DNA from: Caecitellus pseudoparvulus
Lineage: Eukaryota > Bigyra: Bicosoecida
Direction: 5' to 3'
Assembly (NCBI GenBank): GCA_965644315.1
Contig: CBFFRQ010000068.1
Span: forward strand, 868,001-932,000
Length of the DNA: 64,000 bases
Of the stretch, positions 45,151-56,267 are shown one piece after another. A program made the translations under genes and the position numbers. Positions within the stretch are counted from its first letter, which is position 1; each line of letters opens with the position of its first letter. Under the pieces are notes generated by a model, which saw nothing but the letters and a program-made list of their open reading frames with translations, was not told where the DNA came from and searched no databases.

Positions 45151-47206
45151 TCAATCCGAGTCCCAGTCTGAGTCAGAGTCAGAGCTGTCTTCGGCGTCAC
45201 GCTCCTGAGCCTCTTGGAATCCGCGGAACTTGCTGGCGTTGAAGGGGCCAATGGCAGCCACTGCCGGCGCGGGTGCTGGTGCGCCGGCTGCCTTGCGTTT
45301 AGCGGGGCCGCTGTCTGCGTCATCGGTGGCGCCACTCACAGCAGCCTTGGGCTTGCGCACAACCTTGGGCCCCGTGTCTACGCGCTTGCGAGACACGATG
45401 GCTTGGCTTGCCCGCCGGGCCCGCTCACCAGCCGCAGTGGGGACATCTTCGTCCTCGCCCTCCACCCTGGCGCGACGGCGGCGGAACTTCTCCTGGATCT
45501 CATCCTGCATGATCTCCGCGGCAGATTTCGGGCGTTCCTTCTTCGCCACAGGCTTGGCCTTGCGGAGGTTCCCCGCTTTGGACGCCAGCTCAGCAAACAT
45601 GCCGCCGGCAGGCGCGGGTGCTGGCGCGCCAGGTTGCGGCTTCTCTTCCAGAGCAGGAGCCTTCTTCAGTTTCTTGCCTCGTTGGATCTCAGCCAGGAGT
45701 CCACCACCGCCGCCGGATGGTGCTGGGGCTGGGTCGCTGTCCTCTGGTGCAGGTGCTGGGGCAGGTGCGGCAGGTGGGGGCTTGACAGGCTCTTGTGCGG
45801 GAGCTGGTGCTGGTGCTGGTGCTGGTGCTGGTGCCGGCGCTGGTGCTGGTGCTGGTGCTGGTGCTGGTGCTGGGGCTGGCGCTGGCGCTGGTGCTGGCGC
45901 TGGTGCTGGTGCTGCGGGGGCTGGCACAACGCTGGTAGAGCCAGTTGCGGACGGCGGTGGAGCAGTTGAGGGCGCAGGAGGCGGAGCAGGTGGTGGTGCA
46001 GAGCCGGAAACAGTGGGAGGAGGTGGTGCTGATGTTGAGAAGCTGCCGGATCCGTCTGTGAGAGCAGGCAAAGCAGGGAGGGCTGCCCGAAACTCTGCTG
46101 GCACGAGAGTGCGAAGCATCTCCTGGTCATCTGCCCCCGCACCTTCCCAGGCGATCTCCGCTACGTCAGGCAGCGCAGCAGCAAGGTCTGGAGCAAGCTC
46201 GATGTCCACTGCCTCCTGCAGCTTGGGCTGGTAGCCGTTGTCTTGGGCGCGCACGCTGGGCAGGGCTGAGCTGCCCAACGTAGTGGGGGCATCGGCCAAG
46301 CCCTCTGCTTTGCTTTCGGTGCGTTCGCGGGTGCCTTCCGCTGCTTGCAAGTTGTCCAGGGAGCGGTAGTCCTTGTATGGGTTCTCGCGGGAGTTGAACA
46401 AGAGCATGGAGGACACAGACGTGAGGGAGGAAGGGAGCGGGCCCAGGCCTTGGGTGGCCGCGCTGTCCTCGTCGAACCGCACAGAAGCGCGCAAGTGCAG
46501 GGAGCTCAGCAAGTCGAAGTTGGAAGCCCGTTGCTCGGCGTTGAAGGCGGCAGATGCCTCGCTCTGCGATACAAGCACGTGAGGGAAGGGGGTGAGCTCT
46601 GCGCCAGGGCAGGCTGAAGGCAGGCTACCCACAGCAATGATGTGTCGCCGCATGTCCGGCGTCAAGTCCACCGCGGCATCGATGTACTCCATAGACTCGT
46701 ACATGGAGTCGAAACGCGGCATAGCTGCGGGAGTTGCCGCAGGCAAGGCGTGGTGCAGATGTGGTGCAGTGCAGTGAAACGCGCTTGGCACGCCGCACCT
46801 TCTTCAATGGGGTACTTCGTGGAGGAAATGACCTGCACCGCCTGCTTCGTCCCCTTCAACTGCTTCACTTTGGCTTGGCAGTTGGCCACCTTGTGTCGCA
46901 GCTGCTGCACTCGGACGTGCTCTTTGTCGACCTGTGCAGTGGCTGGCGCAGTTCATGACTGTCTCACGGGCTTCCCCTGCCACACCACGCACCCGCGCCT
47001 CCACCTTGTCAAATACGTTTGTGGCCAGGCGGTGCAGCTGCTTCAGAGCATCCACCAGCACAGCCACTGACTGCTTGTCCTCGCTGTCCTGAGCCGTCAC
47101 TGCGCAGTGGTCATTGGTTGCAAGGTGCGGCACAGAAGCATCAGTGCCTTACGCGCCCAGCGTGCTGACCTGGTTGGAAGAAAACCTGGGACGTCTTCAA
47201 AGACAT
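45151..47206 (-). CDS. WASHC1: WASH complex subunit 1 (Arp2/3 nucleation-promoting factor)
   Basis: The exons are 47206-47170, 47099-46993, 46931-46799 and 46724-45151, giving 616 residues. Introns are 70, 61 and 74 nt, with GTCAGC, GTGCGT and GTGCGG donors and CAG acceptors. The splicing restores the WAHD1 domain: VDALKQLHRLATNVFDKVEA, then KQLKGTKQAVQVISSTKYP, and later MLLFNSRENPYKDYRSLDNL, all alignable without gaps to animal WASH over these stretches. Next come an Ala-Pro repeat tract (45797-45925), a WH2-like motif (GLLAEIQRGKKLKK), a second MFAELASKAGNLRK segment, and an acidic tail with the Arp2/3-contacting Trp (SDSDSDWDSD, Trp613). WASH activates Arp2/3 on endosomes for cargo sorting. 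The tract usually rich in polyproline is (Ala-Pro)n here. Confidence 0.93.
45797..45925 (-). repeat. Hexanucleotide tandem repeat encoding (Ala-Pro)n in WASH
   Basis: About twenty near-perfect copies of a 6-bp unit, gctggt on the plus strand (agcacc-type on the coding strand), encode alternating Ala and Pro. Interruptions are synonymous (ggtgcc, ggcgct). The tract takes the place of the polyproline region that feeds profilin-actin in WASP-family proteins. Confidence 0.9.
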
Positions 47207-47710
47207 GGCTGCCTGCTCTTCCTTTCCTTGTCCCTGGCAGCTGCGGTGAGCTGGGCTGCCCTGCAGGCAAGAGTCGCGCCGCCAAGAAGGCGTGTCAGGC
47301 GCACAACAGCTGCTATGCTATGCTGCGCTGCGCTCGAGTCCATATTCACTGGCGCCGAGCACCGCAGGTTGTTTGGTGGTGGTGTTGTGAGGGGCATCGT
47401 GTTCGGGCCCAGGCTGCGCGGGAGTGCGTCTGGGGGGGGGCTGCTCTGCAATGCGCCCAGCGCCACTGTGCCGCCGCTGGGCGAAGCAGTGCAGCGTGCG
47501 AAGCAGTGGGACCGTGGCGCCTGGGCAGACGAGCCAAAACATGAACCAGCACGCCGACACCCACGATTGAGTATTACAGTACTTGAGCGAGGCTGCGCAC
47601 GCGGCTCAGGCGTGAAAAGGCAGTGAAGTTTGGCCGCTGTGAGCAGCTCTTCCAACCGGAGCAGCGGTGAGAGCGAGGAGTTACACCAAGCAGCACCCTT
47701 CCCCCAGGAC
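47207..47710. promoter_or_regulatory. Divergent intergenic region between WASH and DYRK genes
   Basis: These 504 bp separate the WASH start from the first in-frame ATG of the kinase gene. A nine-G run lies at 47432-47440. A plus-strand open frame through 47114-47626 overlaps WASH exon 1 in antisense and resembles no protein I know. The kinase frame stays open upstream to about 47630, so a 5' kinase exon could lie here. Confidence 0.4.
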
Positions 47711-50700
47711 ATGTCCAAGGTCCAAGAGCACACGGGCAGTCTATCAACCGAAACAAGCACTGTTGCAGGAGGTGTGCTTGATACACTTGTGACACCGGCG
47801 TCTACAGCTACTCTGGCCGCAGAGGAGTTGGCGTGCCTTCCCCTGCCCCATTCGACCTCGCTGCAGCACACGACGAGCTTCAGCCACACCAGTGGACCAG
47901 GACTGAAAGCCACTTCATCACAGAGGTCGCACTCGCTGCGAAAGGCAGGAGCCAGCGACGAGGTCAAGATGCAGCGCTCTCAAGGTGGCCGTGGCGTGGC
48001 GACAGAAGCTGCCCAGCATCAGGCCGCCCACGCAGACCACCACAAGCACCCTGCAGCTGTACAGCCTGCCAAAGGGAGCTCGGTATATGTGGATGACTCC
48101 ATTCCCTCAGCAGATGGAGTGGCGGCGCCGGTGCCGTCTCCTCCGGGCTCTGGTCCCCAAGACGTTTCTGGCTCTGGGCATCGCATAGCGACCAGCACCG
48201 AGGTAGGGCGGCTGTCCTCGCAGGCCTCCTCCACAGGCTCCTTGCTGCGGGCGGGCTCGAGCAGTGGGCGCAAGTCCAGTGCGGTTCCTGACTTTCCCAT
48301 GTCCAGCGCCAAGGCCCTGCTGTTCATGGCGTCGGCGCTGACCGACTACGAGCAGGGAGAGATTCTGAACTACAAAGTGGTGTACTTCCTTGGCAAGCCA
48401 GGCACGGCCAAGATCAAAGGCAGTGTGCGATCCCCCCACAACCATGGCTACGATGATGAAAACGGGGAGTACCGCGTCGTCATCGGCGATCACATCGCTT
48501 TCCGGTACGAAGTGCTCTCCAAGCTGGGCGCTGGCTCCTTCGGCCAGGTGCTCAAGTGCCGGGACCACAAGACGGGCGCTGATGTCGCGTTGAAGCTTGT
48601 GCGGAACAAAAAGCGCTTCCATAAGCAGGCACAGGTGGAGGTGGACTTGCTGGTGAAGATCCGGGACGCCGACGCGCCTGACCGTTCCCGCATCATCCAC
48701 GTGCAGAACACTTTCTCCTTCCGGCAGCACTTGGCCATCTCCTTCCCCATCATGGCTGTGAACCTGTACGAGGCGACAAAGTTGAACAAGTTCCAAGGCT
48801 TTCCGCTGGCTCTCATCCGGAAGATCGCTGTGCAGCTCCTGGCCGCGCTGCGCTTCCTGCGGCGCCTGCAAGTCGTGCACTGCGACCTCAAGCCAGAGAA
48901 CATCCTGCTGGAACGGCCAGGCCACTCGGCAGTCCGAGTCATTGATCTGGGCTCGGGCTGCTACCAGGACAAGCGCGTGTACACGTACATCCAGTCGCGT
49001 TTCTACCGAGCACCTGAAGTCATTCTGGGCCGCGCGTATGGCCACCCCATCGACATGTGGTCCTTCGCCTGCATCCTCTCCGAGCTGTACACAGGCTGGC
49101 CCCTCTTCCCAGGCACAAACGAGCACGAGCAGTTGCTGTGCATCATGGAAGTGTTTGGCCCACCCCCCGCCGCAGTGCGGGAGGGCGCCAAGCGGGCCGC
49201 CAAGTTCTTCGACGAGGACGGCGAGCCCATCGTAGTGCCGTTCAAGGGCCGTGTGCGCATCCCTGGCACGCGCACGCTGCAGCGGGCCATCGACCGAAAA
49301 CGAGTGTGTGATGACACCGCCTTCGTGGACTTCTTGGCTGCCTGTCTGCATTGGGAGCCTTCCAAGCGCCTCACGCCCGAGGAGGCCTTGGATCACCCCT
49401 GGATGGCGGACAGCCCGCCAGCTCTGATGCAAGCAGCTCGCAGCGCCCAGCCCATGACTGCGACTGAGTGGGCCAGGGCGCAGCTGCCGCCTATGGAGCA
49501 GGTACAATCCGAGCCTCGATGTGCCCAGAGCTCAGCTCCTGAGGAGGCGGCAGGCGGCAGTCCTGCGCCTGCTCTTGACTCGGTGCAGGCCATTGTGGAG
49601 GCAGCACACGAAGAAGAGACGCAAGGCAAGCCGGAGTCCCCCCAGCCCCCCGCAGCCTCCGGCGCTGGTGCACTCAGTCATGCCGCCTCCCACGTGCACC
49701 TGCCCACAGTGCCGACGCTGCCACCCGCTAAAGTGCAGACCGTCGCCGAAGACGCAGCACAGGGCGGCAGCTCTCGCCCTGGACAGGGGCCTGGTCGGAC
49801 GCTGGGCGTGTCAGCCAGCACCTCTGTCCTGCCTTCAGGCCACTCGTTGACTGGCCGCAGTGCCGGAAGACCAGGCCTCCGGGCTGTGGAAGAGGGTGGG
49901 GCCAAGGCGCGGGGTGGCGCCGTGGGTGCTGCGCAGGCAGCGGCAGGCTCCTCCCTGCCCCTGTCCCACCCTGCTGCCACGGCAGACAGGACGCAGCACC
50001 GGGAGGGCGCCACTGCCTCGGAGCATGGCATCAGCCCCGCCGAGGTGCTGGCCAGCCCGCCCTGCGTCTCAGAGGTGTCCCCGGACGACGTGTCCCCCAT
50101 GCCCCTGCAGCCACCCCGCAGTGCCACCGCTTCGTCCTCCGACTCGTCTGTGCGGGAAGACACCGCCGCGCATGTGCCGGATGTGGAGCCAGAGGATGTC
50201 GCGCCAGCCCCCAGCCCGCCTGCCACGGAGGTGCAGGAGGACAGCAAGGCGACTAGCAAGTCTGCTCGCCCTGCTGCACGCTCTTCCAGTGACGATCAGG
50301 AGCCCGCCAGGCAGCACACGGGCTCGTGGCACACACCTGCGCAGCCCATCGGAGGTGGAGGTGTCGGCCAGGCGACCCGCCTACGGCCCCTGGCCGCTGC
50401 TGGGCACACCCTTGTTGGATCCACACCAGCCTTGGGTGGGGCGGCCGTCAGCTCTGCCAGCCTCGCGTCGCCTGAGCCGGCCAAGCGTGCTGGGGCGGTT
50501 CCTGCCCTGAACCTGGGAGCGCTGCAGGCCCAGCAGGCAGGCCAAGGTGCCCACGTGTCCATGTACGCCAGCACGCCGGCACACCTCTCTGCCGTCGCAG
50601 CACACCGTAGGCGCCGCGCCCCGCCCATGCGCGCAGCATCCCTTGGCCGCATGCCCGTGGGGCCTGCCGCGTCGGGACTGGCGAGTTTGTCAGCCGTCGG

Positions 50701-51304
50701 CTCCCACATCCAGGAGGGCGGCGAGGGTGCAGCCGTGTACGGCACCATGGGCCGCAGGCGCCCCACTGCGCTGCAGCACGGACTGGCGCCCATGGCGGCC
50801 GGGTCATCCCCGTCGCATGCAGCGCTGGGCTCCAGCCCTTCCGCGCATGGGCTGCCAGCTTCTGCCGCCGTCACTCCTGTGAGCACAGCCAGGCGCCGGC
50901 CTGATCGCCCCACACCCAGGGCTGCAGTTCTGGGGCGGTCTGGGCCCACAGGGCATTCGAGCTTCAACCACGCTCCCTCCACGGCAGTGTCGCCCGCTCG
51001 GGGGCACCTTCGCTCGCTTCACCGTGGGGGCGTGTCCACTGGACGTGCCCAAGGCGGTTCCTTGACGTACTCGACCTCACCCTCCTCTGGCAGCCGCGCT
51101 GCCGTCACTGCTCGCACGCGAGGGCGTTCCCGGGGGCGCCTGGCGTCGCTGGATGCCTCGCGCACAACATCCAAGGAGGGCACAGGGCTGTCCACGTCAG
51201 CCATCGCAGCCGCGGCCATGGGCGGGCAGGGCTCTGCTGTGGCGGTTGGCAACGTGCGCAGGGTGCGCTCTCTTGGTCGCCAGCGGCGCAAGGCGCGCAG
51301 GTGA
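47711..51304 (+). CDS. Class II DYRK-family protein kinase with long disordered tail
   Basis: The frame encodes 1,197 residues from the ATG at 47711. An N-terminal NAPA/DH-box region (LTDYEQGEILNYKVVYFLG, then YDDENGEYRVVIGDHIAFRY) marks class II DYRKs (DYRK2/3/4, Pom1). The kinase domain is at about residues 265-570: LGAGSFGQV glycine loop, VALKLVRNKKRFHKQA with the catalytic Lys near 292, HCDLKPENIL catalytic loop near 390, DLGSG in place of DFG, and the activation loop YTYIQSRFYRAPEVILG. Its YxY tyrosine is autophosphorylated co-translationally in this family, and mature enzymes phosphorylate Ser/Thr. The remaining 600 residues are Ala/Ser/Pro-rich and end in basic Arg/Ser motifs (TRGRSRGRL, SLGRQRRKARR). 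The stop lies 25 nt from that of the convergent DENN gene. Confidence 0.93.
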   Translation: MSKVQEHTGSLSTETSTVAGGVLDTLVTPASTATLAAEELACLPLPHSTSLQHTTSFSHTSGPGLKATSSQRSHSLRKAGASDEVKMQRSQGGRGVATEAAQHQAAHADHHKHPAAVQPAKGSSVYVDDSIPSADGVAAPVPSPPGSGPQDVSGSGHRIATSTEVGRLSSQASSTGSLLRAGSSSGRKSSAVPDFPMSSAKALLFMASALTDYEQGEILNYKVVYFLGKPGTAKIKGSVRSPHNHGYDDENGEYRVVIGDHIAFRYEVLSKLGAGSFGQVLKCRDHKTGADVALKLVRNKKRFHKQAQVEVDLLVKIRDADAPDRSRIIHVQNTFSFRQHLAISFPIMAVNLYEATKLNKFQGFPLALIRKIAVQLLAALRFLRRLQVVHCDLKPENILLERPGHSAVRVIDLGSGCYQDKRVYTYIQSRFYRAPEVILGRAYGHPIDMWSFACILSELYTGWPLFPGTNEHEQLLCIMEVFGPPPAAVREGAKRAAKFFDEDGEPIVVPFKGRVRIPGTRTLQRAIDRKRVCDDTAFVDFLAACLHWEPSKRLTPEEALDHPWMADSPPALMQAARSAQPMTATEWARAQLPPMEQVQSEPRCAQSSAPEEAAGGSPAPALDSVQAIVEAAHEEETQGKPESPQPPAASGAGALSHAASHVHLPTVPTLPPAKVQTVAEDAAQGGSSRPGQGPGRTLGVSASTSVLPSGHSLTGRSAGRPGLRAVEEGGAKARGGAVGAAQAAAGSSLPLSHPAATADRTQHREGATASEHGISPAEVLASPPCVSEVSPDDVSPMPLQPPRSATASSSDSSVREDTAAHVPDVEPEDVAPAPSPPATEVQEDSKATSKSARPAARSSSDDQEPARQHTGSWHTPAQPIGGGGVGQATRLRPLAAAGHTLVGSTPALGGAAVSSASLASPEPAKRAGAVPALNLGALQAQQAGQGAHVSMYASTPAHLSAVAAHRRRRAPPMRAASLGRMPVGPAASGLASLSAVGSHIQEGGEGAAVYGTMGRRRPTALQHGLAPMAAGSSPSHAALGSSPSAHGLPASAAVTPVSTARRRPDRPTPRAAVLGRSGPTGHSSFNHAPSTAVSPARGHLRSLHRGGVSTGRAQGGSLTYSTSPSSGSRAAVTARTRGRSRGRLASLDASRTTSKEGTGLSTSAIAAAAMGGQGSAVAVGNVRRVRSLGRQRRKARR

Positions 51305-51329
51305 CGTGCCACAATGCATTAGATTGTGC

Positions 51330-54300
51330 CTAGAAGGCACTCATGTCGGCGCTGCCCCACTGGTCGTCGCCCGGTTCAGCGGAGGCAGAGGCAGCTGCAA
51401 ACACTGCCCAGTCATCCTCGCCACTGGCAGTCGGGCTGGGGCTGCCCTCCGAGCCACCCGACAGGGACGCCTCAAGCCGTGGAGCTGGCGTGCTGGCAGG
51501 CGCAGGTGCGGTGCGGCTGCTGCGCTGCGCAGGACCGCCTTGGCTGTCGAGCAAGGCAGGCACGTGCCCTCCGGACGCGCCCCCCACGCCCCGCCCAACT
51601 GCCTGAAGGCGAACGAAGGCGTCCTTGGCGCTGGACTGGGCTACAGTTGCCGCTGGCTCGCGATGCAGCACGGAGAGCACGTGGCTGGGTGTGGAGGCGA
51701 TGGAACGCTGCATGGCAGGAACCTGCGCCGAGTGCCGCCACCCGGTGGGGGTGATGGCCGCATGCAGCTTGGCAAATGCAGACGAGGGCTGTGGGACTTG
51801 TCCGGAGGGCGCTGCATGTGTCGATGTCGCGGGGGGGATGGGCAGCACCTGCCACATGCCTAGGGGCAGCTTCTCCACCTGCTTCGCAGGCACACTGTCC
51901 GCTCGCCGCAGCGCAAAGGCGGCGTCCCACCCGGCACCAGGGCGAGCCCCCCGAGGCTCCTGCAGTAGTGGCAGTGGTGCCGGGCTGTACGCCGCGGCCA
52001 AGCTGCACCATCCACGGGGCAGGCAAGGGGGCGGGCTGCGCTCTGGTGCTCCGCTCACCGCAGGCAGGCAAGTGGGCCCTGGCAGCAGCGGGTGCAGTGC
52101 CTGAGCTGTCACTCTGGCCCGGTACCATGCGGCACCTCCCTGGCCCAGCCGCAAGATGGCCTGCACCTGGCGGCGCACCAGGCGCTGTCCCTGCACCGGG
52201 GACAGGCGGGCGAGGTCACTGCGGCTCCACGGCAAGCTGCCAAGGCCGTCCGCCCCGCCCACACCCATGGCATGCTGCACGTTCAGCGCAGCTGCTTCAA
52301 GTCGAGCATGCGGGTCATCCTGCGCTGTGCTGTGCGCCAGCTTGGCCAAGCTGTCTGGCATGGCGCCCGCCCGATCCCGCCGCACGTCCCCTCCTGCGAA
52401 AGCAGGCTCGCCGCCCCAAGCAGCCCGAGGCGCTGACCCGAACCCCCGTAGCAAGACCCCTGGACCGCCACCCAGACTGTCCGGCGAACCCCAAAATTCC
52501 TGCTTCATGGCCATGAGCTCGGGTGGAATCTTGGTTGTCAGGCTGCGGAAGGTGCCCGCGCGAGCGCTGGCCAGCGCAGCGAACGCTGCCACTTGGGCGG
52601 TATCTGCAGCACTGCCCAAACTGGCGACAAGGCCGGCCGCTGCGGTGACGCTGCCCAACGTGGGTGTCAGGAGGGCTGTGAGCAGGGGGGCCAGGCGGGC
52701 TGTGGCGGGGACCACGCGAGGTGACCCATGCGTCAGCATGGCCAGCCACAAGTTGGCCGCGAGCGCGGCACTGGGCCATGCCTCCAGCTTCCACTGCAGC
52801 GCTGGCAAAGGGAAGGCCACAGCACCCTTGCGCACTTCGGCTGGCGTGGGCCCCACATGCTGGCCCGAGCCTTGCAGGCCGCCGCTTGCCAGGTCACTGA
52901 CACGGTATGCGATGACGCCCAGCACCGCATCCAGTGCATGTGGGTGGTGTGACAGCGCCGCAACCAGCTGGTGCAGCTGTCGTGGGGGCAGGCTCAGGGC
53001 GCCGGCACTGCTCTGCGTCGCGCTCAACAGCACATCAACCAGCGGATGCCAGTCTTTCTCCGTCCCCGTCACCTGGCCAGGTGTTCCTGCAGACTGCGGC
53101 AGCATGTCCAGCAGATCATGTGCAGAGAGGTCACTGATGCCGGCACCCACCAACCACTCCTCGGCGGTGAAGAGGACATCTCTCAGCCCCAGCGGCTCCA
53201 GTACGCGAGTGAAGAAGGCGAGGGTTCGTACCACAGTGCACAGCAAGTCAGCACTTGTGCAGGTGGCCCCTGGGGAGCCGGCTTGCCCGAGTCCCCCAGC
53301 GGACCCGCTGGACACCGCCATGCAGCTGAGGCCCAGCAGCATGTCCCGCATGGCGCTGCGCCGGTCAGAGACCAGCTGCTGGGCCAAAGCTGCCTGGCCC
53401 CTGCGCCGAATGTCACCGAAGGTGCAGGCCGGCACATCACAGTCCCACCCCCCACTCTCTGGTCGCCGGGTCACACCCAGGGCCGTCAGCCACAAGGGGT
53501 CACAGATAAGCTCACGCGCTGACAGCAGCGCCGACAGGCTCACCTTCACCCCAGCATCGATCAGCATGTGCCCTGTCGCGTGGAGGCGTGCGTGGGCGGT
53601 GGGGTTGTCGATGCCCTGAGGTGCCTCACCCCTCACAGCCAGCCACATGGCCAGGGCGTGCTCTTGCAGCATCTGGGAGTGCCGAGCTTCCCGCAGCAGG
53701 GAAAGGGACACTGGATCCCCAATACCGTCCACAAAGGCTTCCTTGTCCCACTCCAGGACGGATACTGCGCCGCCACCCCTGCTGCCGCTGCCGCTGCGCT
53801 GGGTGGGGGCTGGGACCACCTTCACGTGGCTATGGCTGGACGACAGCAGTAATGCCAAGAAAGCAGTCACTGCCGCGTGCACAGCCAGTGCCAGGCCAGC
53901 ATCATGCCGGGAGAACGCCTCGTCCAGCTCACGGCCCAGGCGCTCCCCCGGCGTCTCGCCCCCAGCTGTCTGCAGGGCTGGGTGCATCCCCCACTGTGCC
54001 GATGGGGGCAGAGTCTTGGCGCCTCCCCAGGCCGAGCGCACCTCCCTGCCTACAGCCTGCCCGAGGGAGGAGGAGGCGATGGTGTGCTTCAGCCGGCGCC
54101 CAAACGCCATGAGAGAGGCACCTGTGTCGTAGTCCGCAGCCGATGCGGCCCCTGCTGAGCGCCCTGAACCATGCCCTGCTTCGTCGCTGACCCCTGCACT
54201 GCCAGATGTTGAGGCTGTTCCCCGCGCTCCGCGCAGTGCGGCCTGCACTGCGGGAGACACTAGCGGTGTCAAGGCAGCCAGAGTGGGGGGGTGCCGCCCT

Positions 54301-55864
54301 ACGCCCAGCGGGCTGCACGGACTCCATACGTGCCCTAGTGAGCTAGCGTCCACCGGCTCCTCTCCGGCGTCTGCAGCAGGGCCGGCGGACTTGGTTGGCG
54401 CGCCTGTGCCAAGGCCGAGCAAGTCGGAGTCGGCCCCACCAGCGACGGATGGCAGTGTGGCCGCTGCTGCGGCCTGGGCCCCACTGGGACTCACCGCAAA
54501 CATCATGTGCGCCAGGTGCTGGTGGGCCTGAGCGGCACTGCTGTGCTTCAGCGCACGCTGAGTCGTACCTGCTCCCGACGCCAGCAGGCCCACACCAGCC
54601 ACCGCTGCTGCAATGGCAGCATCCCATTGCCTGCGCAGCGTGAACAGTGCTGCCTGGTGAGGGCCTGTAGGCAGTGCCTTCAGCTGAACCTGCGATGACA
54701 TGGCGGGTGGGCTGTCGGGGGACGCCCGGACTGGCAGGGCTGAAGCGAGGGAGCTGGCAAGCTGCCTGGCGCCTGCGTCCCCTGCATGGGCAGCTGCAAA
54801 GCGCTTGGCCGCCGAGAAGAGGTGAGAGCTTGCCCCTAGCACCTGCTTGGCGCTTTGTGGGATGTGGCACTCCACGTGGCGCACTGTGGGGGAGGCGAGG
54901 TCTAGGAGGGGGGGTGCCCCGCCCCCCAATGCGAGGACGCCTGAGTCAAGGTCCACACACAGCACGGGGCCGATGCCAGAGGGACCAAACTGAGCTGCAA
55001 TGGCAGCCACTGCCGTCGGTGTCACGCCCAGGATGTACGGCTGGGGCGCTGTGATGTGAGCTGCCATGCTAGGGGGCAGGCTTGGCACCACCATGTGACG
55101 CCAAGTCAGCGGCCGCAGGAGGGCTAGCACACCCAGGACGCAAGAGGAAGCAGTGGACGGACGGGTGGAGATGAGCAGCATGCGGCGCTCGCACAGCGCC
55201 GCTGTCAGCAGCATACACAGACCGCGAGCATCGAGGCAGGCAAGCAACGGGGCAAGAGAAGCCTGCGCACGCGGAAGCACTTCGTGTGCACGGGTGTATG
55301 GCGCAGGGCATCAGGCGTGGGGCTGTGCAGCCTACCGTTGAGCCGGGATGAAGTGCTGAGGAGGAGCTGGGCGTGCCCTGGATCGGGGTGCAGCCCAGCG
55401 CAGCGTGGCGCAGGCGAGGCTGGCCAGGCGGCAGAGAACCAGACTGTGCCGAGACAGCGCACGTCAAGGCAAAGTGGGCGAGCCTGGCCTGAACGGGGAG
55501 CGAGACATGCCAGAGAGGGGCGATGGCCTGCACTGTGTACAGGACATATGCCTCAGAAAACCTGCACAGTGGGGGTCGAGGGGTGGGCTAGGTGACGACT
55601 GGACATGAAACGGCAGCTCGAAACGCACGCTTTGGCCTGCAGCGCCACGACTATGCGGCGGCAGTGGGACAAGGCAACGCTGGCTAGCATGATACGGCCA
55701 CCAGATGCAGTGGTCAGGGTGTTGAAGACTGTCTCTTGCTCGCTAGCATCCACGCAGGCCAGCTGCAGCGCTCGGCGCCGAAGGTCTTGGGACAGATGCT
55801 GCACCTCGTACACGGCGCTGGCCCCTGGCGCCCACCGCACAAGCATCACCCCCCAGGCGTCCAT
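51330..55864 (-). CDS. DENN-domain protein, probable Rab GEF
   Basis: I reconstruct three exons: 55864-55629, 55561-55336 and 55262-51330, giving 1,464 residues. Introns are 67 nt (GTGCGT...GTGCAG) and 73 nt (GTAGGC...GCGCAG). Splicing joins a uDENN-like segment (MDAWGVMLVRWAPGASAVYE; FNTLTTASGGRIMLASVAL) to a linker strand (AYVLYTVQAIAPLWHVSLPV) and the cDENN core (LLACLDARGLCMLLTAALCE then RRMLLIS; LTWRHMVVPSLPPSM). A dDENN-like segment follows (LEWDKEAFVDGIGDPVSLSL). DENN proteins act as nucleotide exchange factors for Rab GTPases in membrane traffic. The C-terminal third is Ala/Pro/Ser-rich and ends in an acidic EDDWAVF..DDQWGSADMSAF segment. The start is the first Met that opens the uDENN; the frame is open further upstream, so an earlier start is possible. 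Confidence 0.83.
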
Positions 55865-56267
55865 GGTGTGCACAGCCCGGCTCTTTCGGTCAATTTCACA
55901 GTTGCCGGGCCGCAAGCCCTGTGGATCGCCAAAGCTGCTCAGCAGGGCGGTGGACTTGCACAGGCTCGCTCCAGCAAACCAGTGCCTGAGTTTGACAGAC
56001 CTCGTCTGCAACTGATTGAGATCCTTGAGAAATGAAAAAATCTCAGGAGGTGCGAGTCTCTGATGGCTGGGTATGCAAGTTTGTTTTATTGGTATGCGTT
56101 GTCTACAGGTAGAAGGAGACCTGTCTCCACTCCTCAACTACTCTTCCCCGGACCTACACACGCACCCCTTTACCTCATACTCTTCCTGCCAAGGAAAAAA
56201 CACCCGCCAGAGGAAGGGGGGAAAAGCTTGTCCAAGACCCTGTTTGAGTGTTGTCTCCAGTGCCACG
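55865..56267. promoter_or_regulatory. Divergent intergenic region between DENN and ankyrin-like genes
   Basis: About 400 bp separate the two start codons and are AT-richer than the surroundings (for example aatgaaaaaatctc near 56030 and tttgttttattggtatg near 56080). No RNA gene or supported exon is seen. Both flanking frames stay open some way into it, so the true 5' ends are uncertain. Confidence 0.4.

Noticed and set aside
45230-46234. Plus-strand frame with a long Gly-Ala repeat
   Set aside because: It is the antisense reading of the WASH Ala-Pro hexanucleotide tract. WASH homology supports the minus strand.
46932-46959. A 28-nt intron in WASH (GTCATG...CACAG)
   Set aside because: It would keep the frame but leaves an insertion against other WASH proteins. 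The 61-nt intron from GTGCGT at 46992 aligns without gaps.
47114-47626. Plus-strand frame of 170 codons upstream of the DYRK gene
   Set aside because: It overlaps WASH exon 1 and intron 1 in antisense, and its product resembles nothing; it could at most hold untranslated 5' sequence.
55562-55604. A 43-nt intron in the DENN gene starting GTCCAG
   Set aside because: Phase is correct, but the GTGCGT donor at 55628 gives a 67-nt intron that matches the local length and donor pattern.
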